From: an uncultured Clostridia bacterium
GTDB lineage: Bacteria; Bacillota; Clostridia; Christensenellales; Borkfalkiaceae
DNA: 64,000 bases
NCBI GenBank assembly: GCA_947629675.1
Contig: CANREM010000009.1
Coordinates: 1-64,000, forward strand
Direction: 5' to 3'
The position numbers were made by a program, and so were the translations under genes. Within the stretch, counting starts at the first letter, position 1; each line of letters opens with the position of its first letter. Below the pieces are notes generated by a model. That model saw only the letters and a list, made by a program, of their open reading frames with translations, was not told the origin of the DNA and ran no database searches. This document shows positions 19,311 to 28,232 of this stretch, in pieces.

Positions 19311-20435
19311 CTACTCCACGCCGTTTTGCGGCCAGGTGCGGTTCTCTTTGAACCACTCGGTGTCCTTTAAGATCGTGCTGTTGTTGCTCCCCGTGACAGT
19401 GACGCCCTCAGAGGAAGAGGTCACGGTGATGTTGCCGTTCATGGAGGCATAGCCCGACGTCTTCTTGTTTACTTTATCGATGCCCGTGGACATGGTGGTC
19501 ACGTAGATGTTCTTGGTGTACTTCGCCACGCGGTCGATAAAGGCCTGCGAAGGGAAAGTGTTCTCGTCTGTTTTGGAGTATTCATAGGACCCCGCACAGC
19601 AGCAGACACACACGATCTCGGGGGTGATTTTGGAGAGCAAGACGTCGTTGGATGAAGTGGGACTTCCGTGATGACCTCCCTTGAAGAGCTTCACGTGAGG
19701 AAGGGAATTGCTCTCGGCGAGGCTCTTCTCCCCCGCCTCTTCGAGATCTCCCGTAAAAAGGAAACGATTTTCCCCATGCGTCAGAAGCAGGCAGACGGAG
19801 TAGTTATTCTCATCGGAGGACTTGTTCTCGTAGAATTTTTGATAGAGGATCTCGAAGGAAACGCCCTCGGAAAGCGCGTAGCTGCGCTCGGCACCGTTTG
19901 TACGGTTCCAACAATCGAGAGCGGTGTAATGCACCGCGCCCGCGGTAACGGAAACTTCCTCGTCGCGGGCGGCCTCATAGTCCTTCGAAACTTGCGAAGT
20001 GGTGTTCTTGAGGGCATAGTCGATGATCGTCTTGCATTCGAAATTCGCAAAAATACCATCTGTGCCGCTGTTTCCCACGAATGCCGCGATGTGGTCCTCG
20101 TGGGCATGTGTTGCGATGACATATTCGAGAATTCCGTCCGTGCAATACTGCTTGATGTAGGGAACGAGGGTCGCCGCGGAGCCGCGCTTGGAACCCGCGT
20201 CGATCAGCATTTCGGTGTCCCCCACCTTGATGAGGGTGCAATCCCCTGCGTTGCCGTTGCCGAGTTCGGGGAAGCGGATGATGAGTTCTCCCGAGACGAT
20301 CTCTTCCTCTTTCTTCTCCTTCTTATAGACAAAGAAATACCAGAATGCCCCCGCGGCGAGCGCGAGGATAATTACGATCGCAACGGTGATGAAAAATGCC
20401 CGCGCGCCCTTCTTTTTTGCCTTATTTTTTGCCAT
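19311..20435 (-). CDS. ComEC/Rec2-like metallo-beta-lactamase-fold hydrolase with N-terminal TM
   Basis: DCTLIKVGDTEMLIDAGS, ATHAHEDHIAAF, FTGDLE, FKGGHHGSPTSS. Confidence 0.88.
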   Translation of the reverse strand: MAKNKAKKKGARAFFITVAIVIILALAAGAFWYFFVYKKEKKEEEIVSGELIIRFPELGNGNAGDCTLIKVGDTEMLIDAGSKRGSAATLVPYIKQYCTDGILEYVIATHAHEDHIAAFVGNSGTDGIFANFECKTIIDYALKNTTSQVSKDYEAARDEEVSVTAGAVHYTALDCWNRTNGAERSYALSEGVSFEILYQKFYENKSSDENNYSVCLLLTHGENRFLFTGDLEEAGEKSLAESNSLPHVKLFKGGHHGSPTSSNDVLLSKITPEIVCVCCCAGSYEYSKTDENTFPSQAFIDRVAKYTKNIYVTTMSTGIDKVNKKTSGYASMNGNITVTSSSEGVTVTGSNNSTILKDTEWFKENRTWPQNGVE

Positions 20436-21638
20436 TTACAGTTTTCCTTTCAGCCAAAGCATGCGTCTTGCGGAGGAGACGCTGTCCCTTCCGCGCTTGT
20501 TTTTTACGGGAGCAAATTCCTCGCCTCGGATGACTTCGAATGGGAGACAGGCACCCGAGAGCCGTACCATGTCCAAGATCAGCGTCTCATATTTGTATCC
20601 ATTGGGTTTTTTGGGGTGGATGGTCTGTCCGTTTTCTCCAAGGTATGGAATGACCTTTTTGACGGCGTGAATGGGGATCTTTGCAGTGGAGATCTCGTCG
20701 AGGAGACGGGCGGAAAAGAGATAGTTGAGCGTCATGCCGAAGCGGTAGAGAAGCTCTCCCCCCTTCCCGCGTGCCTTGGCGAGCTTCTCGGGAAGTTCGT
20801 AATACTCTATGACGGAGGGCGTTCCGTCCTCAAGACAGAGGACGCCGACGCGCTCTTTCCACCTTCTCTTTTTGACATACTTGGCCCCGCAGGGTGCCCC
20901 CGAGAGAATGGTCGCTCCGACAAAGGCGGGATCCGCGATCTTCTGCAGGACATTGTCTACGCCGAATACATTGTACCACTCGACATCGGGAAAATCCTTT
21001 GCGATGCCTGCTCTCTTCAGAGAGGAGAACCATCCGCCGTTCCCGTTGGGGGAGAGGGCGAGCTTGCCCTTTGCCTCCAAAAGAATTTTTCCGTCAAAAT
21101 CGGTGCAGGGATACATCTCCTGCACGAAGAAACGGACGTAATCCTTCGGATAGCCGAAATAGGCGTGCTGCTGCAAAAATTCCCGCGTTTCGCGATCGTT
21201 CTTCTCGCTCGTCATGATGAGGAGGGGAACAAAAGCTCCGCATTTTTCACATACCGAAAGAAGATTCTCGATGAGAAGTTCGAAGATGTAGCGCGGACGC
21301 CGCTTCGTGCCCATGTTGAAGGTGCCCTTCGGACCGTCAAAGCCGAGCCGCGTGCCCTGTCCTCCCGCGAGAAGGACTGCAGCGACTTTTCCCGCGCGGA
21401 TAGCGGACATGCCTGCGGCGGTGTATTCGTCCAGCCGGCTTTGAATGGCGTCTGCGGACAGCCCTTCGATGGGCGAGATCTTCCCCCTTTGCGCAGCCGT
21501 CCTTCCGCACGCCTCACATGAAGTGAGATCGACAAGAGAAAGTTCGGAAAGATAAGCCTCCCGCTCTTCCTCCGTGAGGCCTTCCGTATTGAGAAGATGC
21601 TCCTGCCCTGAGGCCCTGAGCCGCTCTGTGAGGTCCAT
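20436..21638 (-). CDS. UDPGP-type UTP--sugar-1-phosphate uridylyltransferase
   Basis: LLAGGQGTRLGFDGPKGTFNMG, NGNGGWFSSLKRAGI. Confidence 0.9.
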   Translation of the reverse strand: MDLTERLRASGQEHLLNTEGLTEEEREAYLSELSLVDLTSCEACGRTAAQRGKISPIEGLSADAIQSRLDEYTAAGMSAIRAGKVAAVLLAGGQGTRLGFDGPKGTFNMGTKRRPRYIFELLIENLLSVCEKCGAFVPLLIMTSEKNDRETREFLQQHAYFGYPKDYVRFFVQEMYPCTDFDGKILLEAKGKLALSPNGNGGWFSSLKRAGIAKDFPDVEWYNVFGVDNVLQKIADPAFVGATILSGAPCGAKYVKKRRWKERVGVLCLEDGTPSVIEYYELPEKLAKARGKGGELLYRFGMTLNYLFSARLLDEISTAKIPIHAVKKVIPYLGENGQTIHPKKPNGYKYETLILDMVRLSGACLPFEVIRGEEFAPVKNKRGRDSVSSARRMLWLKGKL

Positions 21639-21667
21639 AGCATCCCCCTTGCATTCAGTCTATTCAT

Positions 21668-21696
21668 ATTATAAAAAAATGCGGCGGGATTGTCAA
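21668..21696 (-). promoter_or_regulatory. Promoter of the uridylyltransferase gene embedded in the mscS terminator
   Basis: Minus strand TTGACA (21691-21696), 17-nt spacer, TATAAT (21668-21673). Confidence 0.7.
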
Positions 21697-21712
21697 TGCC
21701 CCGCCGCAAATT
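21674..21712 (-). terminator. Rho-independent terminator of mscS
   Basis: TGCGGCGGGGcattgacaatCCCGCCGCATTTTTTT on the minus strand. Confidence 0.8.
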
Positions 21713-21725
21713 TTCCGCTTTTCGC

Positions 21726-22712
21726 TTACGCCTTCTCCCTTTCGCGGTAGTTGACGACGACCTGCGGGAAGGGAATGTTGATCCCGTTCGCATCGAAGAG
21801 CAGCTTGATCTCCCGCTTCAGATCGCGCTGGACCTGAAAGAAATCCCCCTCCTTGCAATGCGCGCCGAAGAGAAGGTTGACGCTCGAGCTGTCGAGGGCG
21901 TCCACGCCCAAATATTTCGGATCGTCGAGAACAAGCGGAAGGTGCGAGCGAAGCTCTTGCTTGCTCTCCTCAAAGACGCGCTCGACGCGCTTCAAGTCCT
22001 CGCCGTATTCCACGCCGACGGTGACCGTCGGGAAGGAATTGACGCGGCTCTGATTGACGAACACTTTGATCGTACTGTTGTTTGCCACGCGGATATCCCC
22101 CGAGGCGTTGATGAGTTTTGTATTGCGGATACCGATCTCCTGCACCTCGCCGCGCCAACCTTCGATCTGCACGATGTCCCCCACCTGCAGCGTGCCGTCA
22201 CACACGAGAAAGACGCCTGCGACGACGTCGGCGATGAGGCTCTGCATGCCAAGCCCTATGATGAGGGTGAGGACGCCTGCTCCCGCAACGAGAGCGGCGA
22301 CGTTCACGCCCCATGCGGCAAGAATGGCGATCACGCAGACGATCCAGACGACCGCCTTGAAGATACTGTTCACGAGTTTCCCGATCGTCACCCTTCTCGG
22401 AGTTCCCCGAAAGACCCTCTTGATGACGGTGCAAACGATATAGAGGACGAGCAAGGTGAGGAAGAGGATCATGATGCTTGTGACGATCTTCGGAACGATG
22501 CGCAGCACACTGTTGAAAAATGCGATGCCCGTATCATGGGTGGCGAACCAGCCCGTCTCGGAGCGTAGCTCCTTATAGAATACGAACCCGAGTATGGTCA
22601 CGACCGCAAAGATGCCGAGAAAGACAAGCCCGACGATCGTGGATTTTTTGAGCTTGCCCTTTTTGAGCTTTTCAAGGACTTCCTTGGGGGAATTGTTGTT
22701 TTCTTCTGCCAT
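21726..22712 (-). CDS. MscS-type small-conductance mechanosensitive channel
   Basis: AGAGVLTLIIGLGMQSLIADVVAGVFLVCDGTLQVGD; start at MAEENNNSPKEV. Confidence 0.93.
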   Translation of the reverse strand: MAEENNNSPKEVLEKLKKGKLKKSTIVGLVFLGIFAVVTILGFVFYKELRSETGWFATHDTGIAFFNSVLRIVPKIVTSIMILFLTLLVLYIVCTVIKRVFRGTPRRVTIGKLVNSIFKAVVWIVCVIAILAAWGVNVAALVAGAGVLTLIIGLGMQSLIADVVAGVFLVCDGTLQVGDIVQIEGWRGEVQEIGIRNTKLINASGDIRVANNSTIKVFVNQSRVNSFPTVTVGVEYGEDLKRVERVFEESKQELRSHLPLVLDDPKYLGVDALDSSSVNLLFGAHCKEGDFFQVQRDLKREIKLLFDANGINIPFPQVVVNYREREKA

Positions 22713-22840
22713 AATATGCCTCCGATGGGTTTTTGCAACATTATAGAAAAACTTCTCGGCGTTTGTCAAGCGTTGCACAAAAAAACACAGAAAAGGCAAG
22801 GAAATCCCCCTCCTTGCGGAGGGGGAAGTGGCTAATAGTC

Positions 22841-22895
22841 GGACTTCGTAGTTCGGGATCCTTCGGTCGCTACGCTCCCTCAGGATGACACGGTT
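22841..22895. repeat. Dispersed intergenic repeat, copy 2
   Basis: ggacttcgtagttcgggatccttcggtcgctacgctccctcaggatgacacggtt; preceded by ccccctccttgcggaggggg hairpin. Confidence 0.8.
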
Positions 22896-22935
22896 CATCT
22901 TCGGACATGGTATGGCCGTTTTTGGTCAGATGGGA

Positions 22936-24402
22936 CTACAACAGGATGCAGATGACGCCGCCTTTGCCTTCGTTGACGATACGGGTGACCGTCTTGCGCA
23001 TCTTGCGCTGGACGCCCTCCCCCATCGAACGGTTCTTGACGGTCAGCTCCTCGCCGAGCATCTCCTTCAAGGTCCTGCCGAACATGCTCGTATTCCACGC
23101 TTTCTCGGGGTCGCCTTTGAGGTCCTCGTTGATCTTCTTCACGAAGGCCTCGCTCTGTTCGAGAGTGCCGACAGCGGGACGCACTTCCCCGCAGAGATCG
23201 ACGCGGATGATGTGGTAGCTGGGTGCCTCCGCCTGCAAATTCACCCCCACCCGCTTGCTTTTCTTGACGAGGCGCGGTTCGGAGAGGTTCATCTCCACCG
23301 TATCGGGCGGGACGATGCCGTAGCCGTATTCCTTGGCGTCCGCAAACGCCTTGCCCACGCGCTCGTACACTTTTTTGGCCTCGGAGAGGGAGAGAACGTA
23401 GTTCATGAGGGCGCATTCGTCGGAGAGATCCTCGCCGCAACGCTCGCCGAGTACGCGGTAGAACACCCCTTCCCGCGCCTCGATGCGGCACTGTGCGGTC
23501 CCCGTGGCGGCGTCCACCTTGATGGAGACGGGCGGGGTCAAATTTTCGCTCTCCGTGAAGAGGGTGTCGAGGAGGGCGCAGTCGCTCATCTTGCAGATGT
23601 GCGGGGCGACGCTTCTGACTCCCTCCAAAAGTTCGCCGACGATGGGCGTATCCGCATCGAGGACGCGCATCCATTCGGGAATATCGATGTCGATGGAGAC
23701 GACGGGGAATTCATAGAGGATGCGCTCCAAGACGGATGCGGCCTTCTCGGCATCCATCTGCTCGGCATTCGCGGCGATGACAGGGGTCGCATATTTTTCT
23801 TCGAGGGCGGCGCGAAGCTCTTCGGAGGCAGCGGGATCCTTGCAGTTCAAAAAGATGATAAAGGGTTTTTGCGCGGCACGAAGCTCTTCGAACGCCTTCT
23901 CCTCGGCCGCCTCGTACGCACTGCGCGGAATGCCCGTCACCGAGCCGTCCGTCGTCACGAGGATGTCGATGGTGGAGTGGTCGCGTGCGACCCTTCTCGT
24001 CCCCTCCTCTGCGGCTTCCTCGAAGGGGATGGGACCGTCGTTCCAAGGGGTCTTGACGAGGCGGGGCGAACCCTCCTCTTCAAACCCCACCGCCCCTTCG
24101 ACGGGATAGCCGACGCAATCGATGAGACGCACGCGGGCGACGGCGTTGCCCACGGCGATCTCGGCAGCCTGTTCGGGGACAAATTTCGGCTCCGTCGTCA
24201 TGACTGTTCTGCCCGCCGCCGACTGCGGAAGTTCGTCGATGGAACGCTGACGCTTGGAACCGTCGATCCCCGGCAGTACGAGTTCCTCCATAAATTTTTT
24301 GATGAACGTGGATTTGCCCGTGCGCACCGGCCCGACGACTCCGATGAAGATATCTCCGCCCGTACGCCCTGCCACGTCCTCGTAAACACCGAAAGATTTC
24401 AT
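22936..24402 (-). CDS. spoIVA: Stage IV sporulation protein A
   Basis: 488 aa; GVVGPVRTGKSTFIKKFMEELVLP, GRTVMTTEPKFVP, characteristic C-terminal region. Confidence 0.96.
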   Translation of the reverse strand: MKSFGVYEDVAGRTGGDIFIGVVGPVRTGKSTFIKKFMEELVLPGIDGSKRQRSIDELPQSAAGRTVMTTEPKFVPEQAAEIAVGNAVARVRLIDCVGYPVEGAVGFEEEGSPRLVKTPWNDGPIPFEEAAEEGTRRVARDHSTIDILVTTDGSVTGIPRSAYEAAEEKAFEELRAAQKPFIIFLNCKDPAASEELRAALEEKYATPVIAANAEQMDAEKAASVLERILYEFPVVSIDIDIPEWMRVLDADTPIVGELLEGVRSVAPHICKMSDCALLDTLFTESENLTPPVSIKVDAATGTAQCRIEAREGVFYRVLGERCGEDLSDECALMNYVLSLSEAKKVYERVGKAFADAKEYGYGIVPPDTVEMNLSEPRLVKKSKRVGVNLQAEAPSYHIIRVDLCGEVRPAVGTLEQSEAFVKKINEDLKGDPEKAWNTSMFGRTLKEMLGEELTVKNRSMGEGVQRKMRKTVTRIVNEGKGGVICILL

Positions 24403-24574
24403 GATTGCCTCCGCGAAATTCTTGCTATGTTACGATATGACGGCGCAGGCAAAGTTATGACAAGAAATAAGCCGCCCTTTTGCACACCTTTCTTTGGGGA
24501 TCCAAAGCAAAAAAAGGAATGCTGTTACTTGGAAGAGGTCAAACAAAAAATTTCACATTGATGATTGAAAATCA

Positions 24575-24604
24575 TTGACTTCAATTCAACGAATGTGGTA
24601 AAAT
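24575..24604 (+). promoter_or_regulatory. Promoter of the plus-strand island
   Basis: TTGACT, 18-nt spacer, TAAAAT. Confidence 0.6.
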
Positions 24605-24634
24605 CAAATAAAAGATTCGAAAGGAGACTGTAAA

Positions 24635-24848
24635 ATGAACGATTTTGTTTTTCAAAACACCACAAAAGTTTATTTCGGAAAAGACCAACTGAAACATCTC
24701 GGTGCGGAATAGACTGCACAACGGCGATCGCCGCGGCAACTTATTACGACGGCGACGCTTGGGATCTGGTAAAAGGTACGGGATATTGCAGGGATTCAAA
24801 CCGCTTACCCCCAAGGACGTGGAAGCGATTTTCAGAATGTGCCTATGA
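24635..24848 (+). pseudogene. Remnant of an iron-containing alcohol dehydrogenase
   Basis: Three collapsed fragments in different frames: MNDFVFQNTTKVYFGKDQLKHLGAE*, TTAIAAATYYDGDAWDLVKG, GFKPLTPKDVEAIFRMCL*. Confidence 0.85.
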
Positions 24849-24894
24849 TCACATAACCGAAAAATGTAAAAATAAAAATCGGAGGTAATTTACG

Positions 24895-25473
24895 ATGATC
24901 GAACAGGTTCTTGCAAGACACAACTCGGCTCTCCGTGTCAAGATCACGGTAAAAACACTCATTTCGCTCGGAATAATCGCGCTTGCGGTAATTCTTCCGC
25001 AACTTATTCATCTCGCCCTCGGCGCACCCGGCGGCGTAAAATGGTTGCCCATGTATCTGCCGGTCTTACTCGGCGGATGTCTCCTCGGATGGAAATGGGG
25101 TTTGGGCGTGGGGATCCTCTCCCCCCTCATCAGCTTTGCGATAACTGCCCTTGCCGGCGATCCCATGCCTGCTTTGGTTCGTCTGCCTTATATGATCGTC
25201 GAACTTGCGGTCTTTGCGGCGGTTTCGGGACTATTTTCGCAAAGGATCGCCAAAAACGGCTGGATGGCGTTCCCCGCGGTACTCCTTGCCGAGGTCGCGG
25301 GCAGGCTCACCTTCCTCGCCATAGCTGCCATTTTCCAGAGCGTTTCTCCCCTCTCTGCAGAGGTAGTATGGTCGCAGATACAGACGGGACTTTTGGGTAT
25401 GGTTTTGCAAGCCGTCGTCGTCCCCTTCATCGTAATGGGACTGCGCCTGCTCCTTATAAAAGACAAGGAATAA
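24895..25473 (+). CDS. ECF transporter S-component-like membrane protein
   Basis: 192 aa, about six TM segments, LPVLLGGCLLGWKWGLGVGILSPLISF. Confidence 0.7.
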   Translation: MIEQVLARHNSALRVKITVKTLISLGIIALAVILPQLIHLALGAPGGVKWLPMYLPVLLGGCLLGWKWGLGVGILSPLISFAITALAGDPMPALVRLPYMIVELAVFAAVSGLFSQRIAKNGWMAFPAVLLAEVAGRLTFLAIAAIFQSVSPLSAEVVWSQIQTGLLGMVLQAVVVPFIVMGLRLLLIKDKE

Positions 25474-25478
25474 AGAGT

Positions 25479-26129
25479 ATGTCTGAAAAAATGACGAACA
25501 GAAAACTTGCCGCTTTGGAGACAAAGAGGAAGCTGTTGGAGACGGCAAAGGTCATCATCCGCGAAAAAGGGCTTGTAAATACCTCGATCGAAGAAATAAC
25601 AAGGGCGTGCGGCGTTGCAAACGGGACGTTTTACACCTATTTCAAGCGCAAGGAGGACGTGGTATTTGCGATAAGCCACGATATGTTTCGTGAGATCTAC
25701 GACAAGGCCCAAAGCTACGACGGACCGTTTATGGATCGGCTGACGTTTTACATGGTCACTTTTTCGGGACATATCGAACGGGACGGACTCAAGCTCTGCC
25801 AGGAATGGGTGCGCAATACCGTAGACCCCGATCTCGTGGGCAGCCCCTACGACAAGGAAAAACTCCGCATGGACAACGATTCCATGCAAGGAATAATAAG
25901 AATGGGCGTAAAGCGGGGCGAACTCAAAGCGGACACGCCGATCGGCGCGATCGCTGACGCCTTGACAGACATCATTTACGGTGAAATGCTCTGTTGGGAT
26001 ATGGCGGGCGGTGCATACAGTTTCGAGGAACGCACCAAAACGTTTTGTGCGATGTTTCTGCCCGCAATGATGAAGCCGTACTTAAACGGCAATGCAGAAT
26101 ATCAAAAAGGAGAGAATGACGATGCGTGA
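25479..26129 (+). CDS. TetR/AcrR family transcriptional regulator
   Basis: KRKLLETAKVIIREKGLVNTSIEEITRACGVANGTFYTYFKRKEDV; start at MSEKMTNRK. Confidence 0.92.
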   Translation: MSEKMTNRKLAALETKRKLLETAKVIIREKGLVNTSIEEITRACGVANGTFYTYFKRKEDVVFAISHDMFREIYDKAQSYDGPFMDRLTFYMVTFSGHIERDGLKLCQEWVRNTVDPDLVGSPYDKEKLRMDNDSMQGIIRMGVKRGELKADTPIGAIADALTDIIYGEMLCWDMAGGAYSFEERTKTFCAMFLPAMMKPYLNGNAEYQKGENDDA

Positions 26130-27267
26130 AATTAAAAAATTGGGATTCGGTCTCATGCGACTGCCGCAAAGAAGCGAAAGCGGTGCCGACATCGACATGG
26201 AACAATTTAAGAAAATGGTAGACCTCTTTCTCGAACGTGGTTTCACCTATTTCGATACGTCCTATGTTTACCACAACGGCGCGTCCGAGACGGCGATCCG
26301 CGAAGCCCTCGTAAAACGTCATCCGAGGAACAGCTTCTTGCTCGTGTCAAAGTTTCCCACGTTCCAAATGCCCGCGGAGGACAGGGTGGAAGCGATTTTC
26401 AATGAACAACTTGAAAAGTGCGGCGTGGAATACTTCGACTACTATCTCTTACACAACCTCAACCGCTATCTCTATCCGAATGAAGTGAAAGCCTGTCACC
26501 TGTTCGACTACATGAAGAAGTGGAAACAACAGGGAAAGATACGCCACATTGCTTTCTCTTACCACGACGACGCGGAGCACCTTGATAATATTCTCACCGA
26601 ACACCCCGAGGTGGACGCCGTGCAGATCGTTTTGAACTATTACGATTGGGAAGAACCGTTCATTCAGTCGAAAAAGTGCTACGAAGTCATCCGCAAACAC
26701 GGCAAACAAGTCATCGTCATGGAACCCGTCAAGGGCGGTGCGCTTGCCCGCGTGCCAACGGGCGCGGAGCATATCCTCAAAGAAATCGACCCATGCGCCT
26801 CTCCCGCGAGCTTTGCCATCCGCTTTTCCGCCTCGCGCGAGGGTGTTCTCGTCGTCCTCTCCGGCATGAGCGATCTTTCACAGGTCGAAGAAAATACGGG
26901 CTTTATGCGGGACTTCAAACCATTGAGCGAGGCGGAAGAGCGCGCCTTAAAAGAAGTGAGATCCGAGTACCAAAAGACATGGAAATATCGTTGCGACAAT
27001 TGGTCGGCACTGGACGACAACGCTTACGGCGTTCCGATTTCGGGCATCATCCGAGCTTATAACAGCATGTTCATTCAGCCCGATCCCTTTTTCAGCGCGG
27101 AACTCAATTACTATAAAAGTTTCCGCTCCGCCTACGATCTTGCCTTTGAAACGGGAGATTACTCCAAAGAGACGGCGAAAATCGGCGGTGCATTCGATGT
27201 GACCGCCGCGCTCAAAGAAGCCGTCAGAACACAGTTTGAAAACAGCTTTCAATCCTATATGGATTGA
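26122..27267 (+). CDS. Aldo/keto reductase family protein
   Basis: KLGFGLMRLPQR, FDTSYVYHNGASE, DYYLLHNLNR; start overlaps the end of tetR. Confidence 0.92.
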   Translation: MREIKKLGFGLMRLPQRSESGADIDMEQFKKMVDLFLERGFTYFDTSYVYHNGASETAIREALVKRHPRNSFLLVSKFPTFQMPAEDRVEAIFNEQLEKCGVEYFDYYLLHNLNRYLYPNEVKACHLFDYMKKWKQQGKIRHIAFSYHDDAEHLDNILTEHPEVDAVQIVLNYYDWEEPFIQSKKCYEVIRKHGKQVIVMEPVKGGALARVPTGAEHILKEIDPCASPASFAIRFSASREGVLVVLSGMSDLSQVEENTGFMRDFKPLSEAEERALKEVRSEYQKTWKYRCDNWSALDDNAYGVPISGIIRAYNSMFIQPDPFFSAELNYYKSFRSAYDLAFETGDYSKETAKIGGAFDVTAALKEAVRTQFENSFQSYMD

Positions 27268-27302
27268 GCGGTTTGATGAGCAAATCACTGAATAACACCG
27301 TT

Positions 27303-27335
27303 CAAAAAGGCGAGGAAGTATCCTCGCCTTTTTTG
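27303..27335 (+). terminator. Rho-independent terminator closing the island
   Basis: AAAAAGGCGAGGaagtatCCTCGCCTTTTTT. Confidence 0.85.
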
Positions 27336-27382
27336 TGATTTTCTATCGACCCCGCTCTTTTCACAGCGGGAAGTCGTATCCT

Positions 27383-28225
27383 TCAATGCTTGTGTGCATC
27401 GGGGTCGGGATCGCCCTCGGGCGCGGACGCCATATAGGCCTGCAACTGCAAAAAGTAAGGATCTTCGGAGAAATCGCGCGGGCGGATGTATTCCCCTCCC
27501 AATGCCTCGATGGCGAACTTTAGCTCGCGATATTCGAGATAGTTGATGTCCTCCCTGTCGATGACGGCAAGAAGATCGTCGAGGGCGCGGGGATCGCCAT
27601 AGGCCGCAAGTTGCCCCGCACGGATGGGAAGATCGCCGTCGCTCTCGCGGAAGGCGGCAAGAAGCATTTCGAACACATCGTCCGAGGGCTGCTTCACGCG
27701 GGACAAAATGTCGAGCATGAGATCTTTGCGCACGCCCTTTTTGCAGAGCGAAATCGCCCGCTCCTTGACGGCGTCGGCATTTTCTTTGAGCGCGTCGCAG
27801 ACGGCCTCCGCGACGCTCTCGTCCGTCTCTTCCCTTTCAAGAAGAGCAAAGTATGCATCGAAGGCCTCCTCGTTCGCGCCGAGAAGGTTGACGGCTAAAG
27901 TGAGAACGGCGGGATCGTCTCCCCCGAGAAGGGAGAGAAGTGCGGAGGGCGAACGGGAGCCAAGCTCGCGGCAAAGAAAGTCGGAGACGGGCACTCCCTC
28001 CTCCTTATGACGTTTCAGAAGAGAGATGAGTTCCGCGTCCGTCATGGCGGCAAAATAGCCTTTCGGCGTATTCTTTGCGCGCGGGATATAGGTGTCGCCG
28101 AATTCAAGGTAGAGCTTCGGGATGATCTCCTCCCACTCCTCCTCCGTATGTTTGCCGCGCAGCCGCCGCATGTACTCCGCAAGTTTTTCCTCGAAGAGTC
28201 CGTCGAAATCAATGAGTTTGCCCAT
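27383..28225 (-). CDS. HEAT-repeat-like hypothetical protein
   Basis: 280 aa helical repeats (DDPAVLTLAVNLLGANEEAFDAYFALLE..). Confidence 0.65.
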   Translation of the reverse strand: MGKLIDFDGLFEEKLAEYMRRLRGKHTEEEWEEIIPKLYLEFGDTYIPRAKNTPKGYFAAMTDAELISLLKRHKEEGVPVSDFLCRELGSRSPSALLSLLGGDDPAVLTLAVNLLGANEEAFDAYFALLEREETDESVAEAVCDALKENADAVKERAISLCKKGVRKDLMLDILSRVKQPSDDVFEMLLAAFRESDGDLPIRAGQLAAYGDPRALDDLLAVIDREDINYLEYRELKFAIEALGGEYIRPRDFSEDPYFLQLQAYMASAPEGDPDPDAHKH

Positions 28226-28232
28226 AAGATAC

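Noticed and set aside
21726-22898. Extended mscS start MNRVILRERSDRRIPNYEVRLL..
   Set aside because: The N-terminal extension is translated intergenic repeat; the start at 22712 gives a normal MscS N-terminus.
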